From contig MU119360.1 of NCBI GenBank assembly GCA_014904845.1, forward strand, positions 1 to 64,000: 64,000 nt of DNA, written 5' to 3'. This document shows positions 37,700-50,371 of this stretch, piece after piece. Source of the stretch: Acephala macrosclerotiorum. Taxonomy: Eukaryota; Ascomycota; Leotiomycetes; Helotiales; Mollisiaceae. The notes beneath the pieces were generated by a model. That model made no database searches and was not told the DNA's origin. It worked only from the letters and a program-made list of their open reading frames with translations. Position 1 is the stretch's first letter; each line of letters begins with the position of its first letter. The translations under genes and the position numbers were made by a program.

Positions 37700-40600
37700 C
37701 TACTCCTTCTCCGCCTCCACATCCTGCAACTCCGCGTCATCGAAAGTATCTTCCTCCCTGTACACGTTCTCATATACATTATCGACATCCATATCTTTCC
37801 CCTCCTCTTCCTCAACTTCCTCTGACACAACCTTTGTTACAGATATCTCCTTCCTAGTTTGTTCGTACTCTGGTCGAGCGAAAAAGGGGTGAGTTGAGAC
37901 AAGCTGCTTCCCAGCACAGATGAATCCCATTGGAGTTTCTGCAATATCCTGGCCCTTGCGTCGGATGTTCAGCCATTCGGTCATGAAAGCCAGAGGTCTT
38001 CGCGTGAAAATCTTGCGCTCGGATTTGATTACGGCGACCGCAGGTACCTCTTCGACTGGAGGACCACTGAGTGCCTCTTCCTTTTCTTCTTCATCACTGA
38101 CATCTAGCTCTTGAAGTTTCACAGTCACCTCCTTCTCATCTCCTCCGTCTTCAACGTCTAGCTCTTCAAGCTTGCCAGTCTCCTCCTTAACCCCAAGGAA
38201 TTCCAGAACGTGAGTGTACTCATGATACTCGAAGTAGAGTCGTCCAGCGAATATTCCAAGCTCAGTGCGTAGCCACATGGGAGCTTTCCAGTCTTCGGGC
38301 AAAGCTGGTACTGAATAGTACCTCAGGTCGTTGAAATGGAGCATCTTCCTGGTGATTGGAGCAGCATAGGTCAGGAGGTATGTGGCTCTTGATTCGGACT
38401 TCTTCACCAACGGGAGGAGAAGTTCAGCTTCTTCTGGAATGACAATCATGGCGATTTCAGAAACAGGACTCCAAAGGATCCAATTGACCGATCGCTGTTG
38501 GAAATTATTAGCATCAGTATCACACAGTAGTTCGGAGGGTTAGAACTTACCTGGAATTGATCATACAGGCGGGCTGTCGGGGTGTTGACAGTTCTCGTAA
38601 ACTCCTTCGAAACGTACAGTCTGCTGGATGTGGCGTCGAGGTTGATAGGGTGCTTTTTACCTAGAGCGAACATTTTGATAGAGGCGAAAGCTGGTATGTA
38701 AGCTGTTGAGTCTGCTGCCATGCGGCCTGTGTTGGCGAAGCTGATAATGTCGCGGTGGAGCCCAGGGAATCCATAAGGCGAGTAGTGAATAGGTTTCTGG
38801 ACCTCACGCACAGCTTCTACCTCATACGCGACCTCTCTTTCCTGCTCAACCTCTTGTAGCGCGGAGCCATGAACAGCATTGCCAGTATCTCTAAAACCTT
38901 TGCGTCTGTGATTAAGCTCCTTCATAAAGGTAGCAATGGTTGGAGATCGGATGTCAGAAATTGTGCTCATCTTGGCCTTCGTGCTAGGCCCGTAAAGCTG
39001 TTCGAGGGTCTGCTGCTCAATCTGGCGTAAGGATTGAAGGCAGGATTCTCGTTGGATTTTGTCAGCGATGAAATCGGGGTTGTTAAGTACAGCTTGAGTC
39101 CGCCGGCAGAAGTCAGCGCCTTGGGAGAAGAATAGGGGCTGCAGTTGCTCGATGCCAATGCATGTTTGTTCAATAAGCCAACAAATGACATCGAAAGAAT
39201 CGATCCTGTCGAAGGGACCCTTTCTCCTCAAATCCATAATGCTGTGGTGAACCTCAGGTGGCGCAAAAAAGGTTATCGACTGTGTTGTTCCTAGTTGACG
39301 AAGTCGCATGGCAGCTATATATTGTTAGATGAATATACGGGAAAGTACTTGGACTTTGGAGAAATTCACATACCTTGAACAGTTGCATCTTTCGTCTGAC
39401 CGAGACCTAGCGTCAATGCTCCTCGACCTTCCGGCGGCAGCTTTAAATCCGTGCCCCTCGTGTGAGCCTCGTCCAAGTAGACAAGAACAGTGCTTAGGTC
39501 ATCGGCAAAAGGCGTAGCCAACAGGGGAACCTGATTACCTTGCCGGTACAGGACAAATGGCTTGTTGGCTTTGTCAAAAAATACTGCAGCTGGAGCAACT
39601 TCGTCAATCTCAAGCCATGCCCTCACTAAACTGAGATTGTCCATCTCTAAAATTTGGGCGCCAGCATCGATAAGAACTTTGATCTTCTCCTTCGTGATCA
39701 TTCGGAGTAAATCATGCTCGGAAATATGCCGGATATGTGGTCCCTCGGTACGGGCCGCGACAATGTACTTACGATTCCGGGGTTGAAGAAGATAAGTCAG
39801 GACTTCGGCATTTGTGTGTGAAAGTCCTTTCAGATCTTGTTGACGAATGGTGAGTGGAAGCATTCTCTTCCAATCATTGGTCCCGCTGAATCCAGTGGTT
39901 AGAGGAAGCCTCGCACTCTTTGAGATAGTCTGTCCTCCTTCTTGCCCCAGGACCCGGGCCGAAAACAGAGGAATGTCCCTATACCCAGGATCTCGTAGTT
40001 AGCCTACCTGTTCCAAGCACTTCAAAGAAGAGAGGAGGGAGAATGCTCCAGAATTCTCGGGACATTCGGGGCTCTAGACACAAAGAGGGAAGGGAAATGA
40101 TGCGAGAAGGTGGGCTTACCATCCAGAGGCCTGAAGCTTGACCTGGAACTGCTTGGCGTGCTTTGGGAAAACAAAGTTGTTCAGGAAGTAATCAACCACG
40201 ACGATGCTGTACCTAAGATGCTGCCAGACCTCCTTGAGCTGAGCTTCATCGTCGACATTGATCGCGCTCCATTCTTTGAGTGAGTCGGGAAGTTTTGATG
40301 TATCCACAAAGCGATTGTAGACCTGTGAGGGATCATCGGACTTCAGTACATGCTCAATGGCTTGGCGCAGATGAGATAGTTTCAGACCATCATAATAAAA
40401 GGCCAGACAGGTGAATAGAACCGCGACGTCTGGATGTCCCCATTCCGCTTGGTCACTCGGGGTCCCCTTAGCATGATAGGGAACGGCAATAGGATCTCGG
40501 GTCGGATGCAAGCCATACTGCACGTTCCAACGCTTCTTTAATGTCATGAGTAGAATCCTATGAACCAGAAGACCTCGTAAGAGATACATGATTCGGCGTA

Positions 40601-43600
40601 GTGCCGGCTTTTCAGGAAACATCTCACTGATCGACTGCGAAACATCAGGATCGACTTTCACTTCGGATATGAAGTGCTTGATAAGAGCGCGTTGTTGTTG
40701 CGTGCACTCCAGAGGAAATATCGTGTTTCCGTAACAGACATTATCAACCAACAGGGATATAAGGGCATCCTCGACGTCTTTGCGAAGAAAGAACACAACA
40801 GGAAAGCCTGTACCAAGGATCTCGAAGTTAGCATACCTATTTCAAGCACTTCAAGCAGGAGAGGAGAGAATAGAAAATGTTCAAATAGTCTTAGGACACT
40901 GATGACTTCCAAAAAGAAAAAGGAAAGGGGAACAATTTTCAGAAAAGATGAGCTTACCATCATGCCCACGTCGGATAACCTCAATACTTCGGGGATATGA
41001 GTATTGAAGCTGGTGCAGATGTCCGTTGACTAAGCTGAGGAGAGTTTCTGCGACTTCCCACCTATGGGGATGGCCATCGACAGTCTTTTGCGACCCTGAA
41101 GGGTAAATCAGTTGGGTTCTAAGTGCGAGAATGTTGTCACATTCATCAAGCACATCACGAGCTCGACGAGATATCCAGTTCTGGACCTTGATCATAGTTG
41201 CGGCTTCGAGAGTTCGCCCGTCGGATAATCGTTGTAAGCCTGAAAGCATGAAAGAGAGGATATGTTCTGGTAGAGTCAAAATAATGCCTGTTGACTTCTG
41301 CATATCCTTATGGATTTTGAGGAATAATTCTATGGTCGATGACTTTGTCGGGGTCTTTCGTGAGAAGGGCACATGCCTCACTTCTCTGCCAAGCAGGCCA
41401 CCAAGTCGAGCATGTAACAGTTGAGCTGTCTGTAGGAGCAACGGCTTTGGCACGACAATCCTGAGGAGATTGGTACCGTCAGCCAAGACAGTTGCGGCCA
41501 TAGGAATAATGCAAGATGTTTTGCCTATAAAAGGTGTTAGATCTCGACTACGATCAGTAAGCTGAAAGATCTTCACTTACCTTGTCCCATGTTCATTTGC
41601 AGAACTGAGTTTGATCCCGATCGCGGTGATATAGTAGCCATAGCAACATCGACTTGACTAGCTCTGATGAGCATGTTTGAATCAATTTCAAGCAGCAACC
41701 AATCCGGGCTCTCTGTTGGTTTCCAATTCGTGTGTCCCGGGTTATTCTGCTCCTCTGATAAACGTTGGCGGTTGGACTTTTGATAAGCCTCGTCGATGCG
41801 GCGCAGTCGCTGAAGTCTAGTAATTGACAGGGCATATTCAATCAATTTGCCTCTCATACCACTTCCAAATTCCACCGTGGCTGTAGAGCGCAAGTTCTCG
41901 AGAAGTGTGATGGGTAATATTGCTGGCCACAGACCGCCCTGCCGAAGCCACTTGGTAGGATATCCATGTTGAAACGAAGTTTCAAGATCTCTCAAATGCT
42001 CTTGAACTCTGAAGACTGATTGTGCCATTTGTGAAAAGTTCGCCGCCGGCGCGCGAGGTACCTGTTGAGGTCGGCTGACTTGAAAGACGTCTCTCAATGC
42101 TTGAAGACTCTGAGCGAGATCATCTGCATACTGTTTCTCTACCGCGGACCTGGAGCGACTTGCAAGTCTAATGATCTTATCAAGCTCATATATTTCCTCG
42201 GGCATAATAACCTTCTGATTCTTTGGCATGGCTAGATTCTGTAGTTTGGCCATTGCCGTCTTCTCACCACAATGTTCCAGGGGCTTCGAGACATTCACGC
42301 GACGCTCTTGAAGAGGTAGGGATTTTGCGCTTCCATTAGCAGCAAGCAGTGGCCGACACAATAGAGCTTGTAGTGTAGGGAGCTCTCCTCCTCGAATTCT
42401 CATTGTAAAGACGGGTGGTCCAACACCATCTTCGGTCGATGGAACAGATGTCCGAGCCAAGTCGGTACAATGAGCGTTCAGGATAACTTGAGCCCACGAT
42501 AGATACTCCGACAGCTCCAAATTCTGGAACAGTCTCACCCATTCCGGCCGGATCGTATTTAGGGCTTGCTCAGTGTCAACCAAGACTGGTGTAGAGAACC
42601 CTTCGATTTGTGGCTCAGCACAAGGCCACTGCTTCAAAAGAAATTCTGCGACAAGTTTCGCATCGCCATCTTGTTGTTTTTCATGAGCTAGTTCGGCAGC
42701 TTCGAACTTCTTTCGCTGCTTGTGGCTCAAATTAAACCCGAAGGCAGAGCGTTCGTCGCCGGTATAAGGGATGAGGTGAGGTCTCATAAGCTGCACGAGG
42801 TAGTCCATTCGTGGCAATTGATTCGATCGAAATTGAGTATAGACTGGCCAATTTGGCGGAGAGAGTACTTTCAGATCTGTGAACACTGCGAAGGCGATCA
42901 GAGCCTTCAATGCGTCGATGTTTGCATCGTGTCGAAATGCCATACATGCAAAGGTGAACATAAGTTTGTAAGCATCTGAAATGCCCGACTCGCGGCACAG
43001 GTTGACAAGTGAGCCCCATTCAGCACCGATTTGGGTCTCAAGGATGTCTGTTAGAAGTATCTTCTCAAACCGTCCATTGTGGCCGCCAATGGTATTGTAG
43101 GCTTGTAGGATTCCAGCGAGGTCAAGTGTCGTGGCAAATGAGGCAGGCCATGCACGCAGCAGACCAACACACTCGGAGACATTGAATCTGCTTCGGCTTG
43201 CTCGCCAATGATCTCTAGACTCATATGTTGGATCTTGAACGGTTTTTCGCTCAGACCATGAGGCCGGTCGTTGATACAATTCCCGACGCAACAGGCTGCG
43301 ACGGGTGAGATGGTCATCACCCTTGGGCTCGAGGGTTGGCAGATCAATTTTCTCCACAGAGAATATGGACAGTTCGTCAGATTTCGCAAGAAGCTCGTCA
43401 ATAATAGCCCTATAACCATCGTGTTGGATAGCGGTGGTCAACCGAGAGTCCCAGGAAGTAGTTTGCATCACCCTAAGCTCTTTAGGATAGTACTGTCTGT
43501 GAGGAGTCAGTTGCGCAATTAATGCCAGGGCCCGATGAGGACCTTTAGTGATAGGCGACCATGGCTGACAGTATCCCGATTTCAGGCATGAGATCGCCTC

Positions 43601-46600
43601 TTCGCTTCCAGTTCGGCCTGTCAGAGTGTCTGGAATGATAGAGGAAGTATAGGCGTGATACATGGCCTTTAGATAGAGCAGTCTAGGCTCCGCAGGACAA
43701 TCTAGTCGTCCAAGAATATCGTTGATGACGTATCTTGCGTAGTCTGCATTGTTTTCGACCTGTACCGATACGTGCATACTCTTTCGGATCAAATTCATAT
43801 CACCCATCGGTACCAAAATAAACCTCTGGCGTTGTTGAGTGGACGTGATGTATCTTGTGACCGGGTCGAGATTACTAGCCATCGAATTAGCATGACTTCG
43901 ATGAATGTCCCAAAAGCTCAGGAGCTTTCGAAAATCGTCTCAGGAGTTTGGCATCCGAGCTTCTAAGACAGCTCTGAAGAACCCATGTAACAAAATAACA
44001 GCGAATTATGAGAAGAGTACATACATCACCACCTCTTTCAATACCAGCTTTGAATCCAATCCATACCAGGTGCCAGCGTCCTGGTTGAGATCAACTTCCG
44101 CCTTTAATTGGGGCGATTCCAGTAAATTTCGACTGTTGACTGAGAATGAGAGGGCTAAACGACGTAATTCAACAGTTAATCGTCCCTGCTGTGGTTGGAG
44201 AACTGTCAAATAACGACGTTTCTCGAAATAGTCGAATGTCGCAGCGACACGATGGAACAATGGAGATTGGGGATCTACCAATCTTGAAATTCGACCGGCA
44301 CTGCGGCGTGTTGCCTGATACAGTCAGTATCCATGCTTCACACTTCAGAGAGCTGAGGACAATGTCCCAGGAGTTTTGGAACATTTAGACTCGCTGAAGG
44401 AAGAGTAAAAGAAGAGGGGGAAAGGGTAGTGGCTGGTGGTGGGTTTCCTCCTAGAAGGTGAGACTTACGACACGAGTATTGAAGTTGATCTGCCAATTAC
44501 TATCCTTGGCCTTCCAGATATATGGCTGGTGCCGAATTTCAATGACACCAGTTTTGAGATCTAGCCAGTGTACACAATTCTCTAATAAGGAGGCTGGAAG
44601 ATCAAAGTTGGCCACTGTTCCAAATTGATCAGGCGGGATAAGTTCAAGCACTCTGCCTTGATAAACAGCCCTTACAATAAGGTGGCTATTACGAAAGCCC
44701 AGGTGAATCTGGTGACCGTACATGGGCGAGGAAAGCATGTAAGACATGCCGGGCATCGCGGAGGGGAATGTTTGTAAACTGTAATTGCCGAATAGCTGCT
44801 GCAATACAACTGATTGTCTCCATTCTGGCGGCAACTTCCCAATTGGCGTTCTGTCGACTAACAGGTAGCCTTCAAGGAGATTGAAAAGGACTTCCTGCAT
44901 CAAGATATCAATATCTCTATCGTTCGCGAACTAGATGGAGGATTGAATGTCCCGGAAGTACCGGAACTTTCGGGGAGCGAACTTACTTGCTGGTTACTGA
45001 AGGAAGTAGCTCCAACAACCACTCGAACCCACCATTGGTAAGGCTCAGGATAGAATATAGGACTTGAGAATTCTCGTTGTTGGCTCCCAGGCCAGATTAA
45101 CGTAATCGCTGATGCCAAGCATTGCGGATGGGCAATCAACGCTGATTTCAAGATGTCCCTCAATCGGTAGGCCATTTTGAAGTCCCGCATGAGAGCACAC
45201 CGTAGATTGTTAGGAAGCGAAGCCGGATTGGCGACTAGATTATCCTGCAGAGTGATGGAGCATTTAATGTAGCTCACAAGAGCTTCAGACTCTAATGACA
45301 TTCGGGCCCCTTCGTAGATACCGAATGTGCGTCTGCAAAGCAAAGCAGCCCAGAATAGATATCGGGAACAGTTTCGTATAGCGACAGGATCGGCCGAGTT
45401 TCGAAGGTCTGCTCGTAAAGCAGTGATCCATCGGGAGGTGATATTTCGAGCTTTCTGCATCGCGGTGGCAGCACCCGGACGGATATCGTTACTGAACTCA
45501 AACAACCACATGGAGATGGTGATTAGCATCTCCATGGAGTTGGTTTCGCGCCAGTTGAAAGTGATTCCATCGAGGCGATGGTTGAGCTGTTCCAGTAACT
45601 TTGCGCAAAAATTTGCATCTCGGGCAATACCGTGGACGATACCGAGTGGATCGTTTGCATTGATGGCATTGGCAGGCCCAGCTTGCAAAGTCAGGAAGTT
45701 CATCAGAGCTGCGCTTCCCTCAGTGCTGAAATTGATGTTCGATGAACCCAACTCGACAAGGATTTGAGGCCATCGTCGACTCTTTCCAGAGAACAAAGCT
45801 TGAAAGGAAATGTATTCGTGCACATTGAGACCTGGCGGGCATTTGGTCTGAGAAGCAATCATCTCATAAGTCGTTGGTCCTCTTGAATCCGCAGCGAAGG
45901 CTGGTGTGGCGTTCAGGGAGGCAAAAGGCGAACTTGAAGATATGATCAGCTCACAGTGGGCTGCGAAACTTGGTCTTTGAATGCTGCTTGAAGGCCAGAC
46001 TTTCTGATGATCATCCCAGTATCTCATCTTCAATCCGTTAGGGAGAATAATGTCTTCTAGGCCCGCAGGGAATGTAGGCCGCGCATAGTGCGTGTTTAAA
46101 AAAGACTTCGTTGTCGAAGCAAGAATGAATGCTGATTCCCTACGATAGAGTTAGCCTGGATCCACAAAGACTATCCGTCATTTTTAATCTCCTAGCCTTG
46201 ACAAAACAATTGAGGAGGTTCGGTAGGCCTGAGAAACTGCATGTAACGGAGGATCGTGATATTGTGCAGCAATCGCCTTTGGCCAGAGAAGCTGGGCTTA
46301 GAAAGTCCCCGCAAGGCTGGGAGATTGAGAAACCTCGATGTGATGAGAGAACACTTACATGGCGTGATTGTGGTGAATGAGGGGAGAGTATTCCTTGAGG
46401 AGGACTTTAGGCTCGATGGTCGCGGTTGCAGGTGACAATGCCAGTGTGCTCAGAATTCGCCATGTGGAGTCTCGGTATGCAGCGAAAGCCTCCGGACAGG
46501 CTAACTCGAACACCACCACTTTGGCCTGGACAGGGTCGCTCGGCAATGGATTTTCATAGGCGAGCATAGTGAATTTTCGGACTTTGTAGTCAAGGGTACA

Positions 46601-48547
46601 TTTTCGGCAAGGGCGACTGTGCACTCTGTTACCAAATGTATCGAGGGTAATAATGCATGAAGCTTCTGAAGCCTGCTGGAAAAGGTTCTCGAACTCCTTC
46701 GTCTTTTCTTGCCAATGTTCCTCCTTTTGCTGGCGACTGGCTTCGGCCTCAGCCTCGATTTCGTCATAAAGTTGTCGCAGTTGAGGTGCATCGACCGACT
46801 CGTTATAGTAACGCTCGGCGAAACAGTCCTTTTCCGGGGGATCAAAGATTGTCCTGCGACTCGTTCGGGATTCCTTGCACATTTCGTGCCGCTCGCTGAG
46901 GTGAAGTCTGATCTGTAGAAGACGGCACATATCTCCATACTTAGACAATTGCAGGACATCGAGCATATTGTATGGGAAACCCGGATTGAACTCCTTCAAG
47001 AGTGGGAACGATTTCACAGCGGCTTTGTCCATTCGTATCCAGAGCTCCATGATCGCGAGCAGCTGCATGCTCTTCTGCTCCGGATTGTGGTCGTACAAAT
47101 CTGCGACTTCGTTAAGATACTGCTTGATCGCCAACGAAATATCTTTGCATTCCTTTTCATAATTGTAAAGCGGCAGAGTCGTTCTTTCCTGGATATTGAG
47201 CTCAATCTGTGACAACCGAAAGCACTTCTCAGCAAACGCCATTCCTGCCTGCGAAGCCGCGTTCATCTTCTCAATGTCCTTCGGATGCGAGGACATTGAG
47301 GATTGCTGAGTGTCAAGTCGTAGTGGTACGCTGAGGACTTTTCTTAGATATTGTTCACTGTTGGGGAGATTTAGGAACAAATGGCGCTCATCTGCATATT
47401 TCGGTAGTGTGAGAATAGGGCGCTTGATTCGCATCTTGAAGGTTTCCCAGGCTGCATTTATTTGTGCTGTAGCATTTGCAATTGTCTTGTAAAGGTCTGG
47501 CTCCAGAGTCGTGAACAGTCTGTCATACTCAGCTCGAAAGATAGGATTGGCGTTTTCCTTGTCAACTTCTAATTTCACAAGTCGTCGACAGATCTTCGTT
47601 TTGAGAAATACCGATAGTTCTGGACTGATCTGGAGGAGAGATTCTTGCAACAATCGGGATAGAACTAACGCGATGAGGAATTTGTAGTGGAGGCGTCCTA
47701 CTTCTCCTCCTAATGTGAGGCTGAGATGTCTTTCGAGAGCTACGCGCAGGACCAAATAGAAGGGAGATCTTCGCCAAGGGAGCTGCGCACCCTCACTCAA
47801 GGATACATCATCTCTGACACGCTTTCGAAGAATAGGGGGGTATGTCCGACCGCCCATAGTCTCCAAGACCGTCATCAGCATCTGCGTGATAAGAGCTGGA
47901 TCAACGGTATCACGACTCTCAAATGCGAATGAACCAGCTTTGTTCGTACGAGCAGCGAAACGCTTGATAGACTCTGCGCTTGCCTTTTCAAGGAAGGTTG
48001 CGAGCTCTTCTTGAAAGAAGTTGTTTTGGAAATCAGAAAGCGACAGCGCCACCGCTGAGCCTGGAAAATCCCACTGAAGCGCGGTCTTAGAGGCGAGGAC
48101 TTCTTCGGAGAGAGGGGAGGCTTCAAATGCTTCGAATATGACCTTCTGTGAACTGTAGCACACCGAATTAGCATGTGAAAATTTTGTTAATCAGGGTGAT
48201 ACATACTTCTCTGGATCTTGACGAATCAAAAGCCCAGCATTCTGTTCCGAAACATGAACAATTATCATGTCTCGTCCCTCTAAACCACGGAAAGCCGTCA
48301 AAAGTGAGGATCTGGTTAATCGTCCACCAACGTTGAGGCGTCTACATGTGTCGATAGATCGACGCAGGGATTCCAACATGTCAACGTGAGGATTACCAGG
48401 AAGTCGACACAGTTTGACGGTGGCATCGAGGACACGTTCGACGATCGCACGGTCAATTGTATCGAGTCTGGCATCTTGCTGTCCAGGAGGACGCGGGTTC
48501 AGGGCGAGATGGTTGAGTATCGACTCGAGGGCGATCGGAGTCGCCAT
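37700..48547 (-). CDS. Giant DUF6606/DUF3638/DUF3645 P-loop protein (3,238 aa)
   Basis: I join eleven exons: 48207-48547, 46359-48152, 44987-46139, 44469-44894, 44025-44314, 41581-43874, 40958-41524, 40120-40807, 39374-39978, 38551-39314, 37700-38494. Phases agree throughout and the sum is 9,717 nt. The ATG (MATPIALESILNHLAL) follows an upstream non-conserved open stretch. The N-terminal half is the DUF6606 type. DUF3638 carries a nucleotide-binding loop split by an intron (NMGQG|KTSCIIPMAATVLADG) and DECD. DUF3645 carries VYLDEAHTRGTDLKLP, followed by AMRLRQLGTTQSI, which resembles a helicase motor. The C-terminus is strongly acidic. Databases often label this family ubiquitinyl hydrolase, without good proof; nucleic-acid or protein-remodelling ATPase is my inference. 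The gene is intact. Introns 7 and 8 are homologous to each other. Confidence 0.9.
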
Positions 48548-50371
48548 GGTGGAAAATTGCCTCAGAAAACGTGGTACGATTCTGGATGTATTTAGTGGAG
48601 GGTGGATGGTGGAGGATAGATGATGGAGGTGGATGGTGACGAGGCTCGAAAAGCGATCCAACCGAGTAGCGCGTTTGAAAAAGAGGGCCACTCGAAAATC
48701 CAACGTAAGGTGGAAGATTGTCGTCGTAGTCTTGCGACAGATCGAACTGAGCTGTCCTATTCGGAGGTGGTTCAGATTTTGACGTTTATTTCGAGTTGAT
48801 AATGAAAAAGGCCACTTCTAAGTGACTCGAAGGCTGTGGCTTCCCGATTGGGTCGTTAGCGCGCGGTCCCCAGGACCCACAGTCGCGCTGCCTCATTCGC
48901 TCGACTGCCTTGGAGCAAACAAAGGTCCAATGTCCCAGCCTTGCCCGGATAATCAAAAAACAACCAACGTAATAACTCAAGGATTCGGCAAGGCATCTCT
49001 CCGCACGGCAACGTACGCTTCTCGAAACAAGCGTTTTCAATCTCCGAGCTTTGCCTGGACAATCTTCAACCTCTGTTCAAGGGACGAATTTCACTGGCGA
49101 AGGTAATACCTTCAATTTGAAGACCTCATCGAACCCTTTTCCTTTCAACCATCCAAGCAAGCCGGGAGATTGAAGAAGTAGCTCAAAGCACTTGAGCAGC
49201 CGAATTCAAGGAGTCAAATCGGCATCCAAAGGTGATGTGACCCATCGATCAAGGATCTCGACGGTCGACATTCTGGGTCCAAGATTAGCCTGGGAACAGC
49301 AACGCCGTCTTTGCAGCTCACCTGTACTAAGACTTGACAAGGTCAGAAAGGTTCAATGTTCGAAGGCCCCCCGGGGCTTGATTTCTATATCATCAGCTCT
49401 TCAATATCATGCACATCTCTGTACAACGGCTCCAAGATCAAGCAATATCGACTAACTCCATGCAACCGCCCGAATGCTGCCTAATACATCATAACGGCGG
49501 TGGGCCGTGACCTCCCAGCCAGCACTCACTCGAGACCCAGACGAGTCAAAAGTTCCGTGGGCAGAAGCTATGCGGCTCTCGGCATAGTGCCCCTCGAGAT
49601 TCAAGAGTCCAGCACTCTGGCAGTCCAACTTCGAATTCCAAAAGGTTATACCACCCAATAGACCGGCCATCCAGGATCAAGAAGGGCATCACAAAAAAGA
49701 AAGCAGGAGATTCGGCAGCTAGCTTCGTCACAGCCCAGCAGAATCTCAAACCCCACTCTTCAAGCCTCCACAAGCCCAAAAGCAGGCATCAAAGAATCTC
49801 ATCCCTACCCAACAAACAGCATGAGCAACCTCTCATCATCAAAAGACAAGAACAAGGGTGCAAAATTCATACCTTCACGGGACCCCGCATCACTTCCATG
49901 TTTCGCCCCTCTTCACCCCTTCATTCTCCTCCGCGTCCCACCTACCGATATCCCTCCTCCTAGTATCTCAATATCCATCTCACAAGACATTCCAGCTTTT
50001 ATTCCCCTTTACTGTTGTATGAAGCACTAAGGTGAAAGGCAATCGTGAAAGTTGGAGAGGAGTGAGGGATGTGATTTGAGGTGCGGTTACGGTCCAAGAA
50101 TTTGCTCGGCTAACGATGAGGTGGAGAGACCATGTACGCACATCTGCCTCCCGAGGCGACTATATCCCGTGATATCTTGGAGATGAGAAGTTATTTAGAG
50201 TTAAGTGCTAAATTTGGGGAGCAAAGAGAAGGCAGGAAGGGAGGGAAAGCTCATAATGTTTTTGCTTGCTTGCTTTCTATCCAGGTTTCTCCCCCCTCAA
50301 TCTCCCCCAACCTACCTCACAATCACTTCCCGAACCACCCCTCAACTCAACACTACCCAGCAGTGGCTTGA
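48548..50371. other. Intergenic region, 1.8 kb
   Basis: It separates two minus-strand genes and should contain the DUF3638 promoter. Short ORFs on both strands (48786-50444) show low-complexity or no motifs. I found no tRNA and no repeat. Confidence 0.5.

Noticed and set aside
37513..37857. Plus-strand 114-codon ORF
   Set aside because: It lies antisense to the last exon of the DUF3638 gene and is Pro/Ser-rich because the sense strand is Glu-rich.
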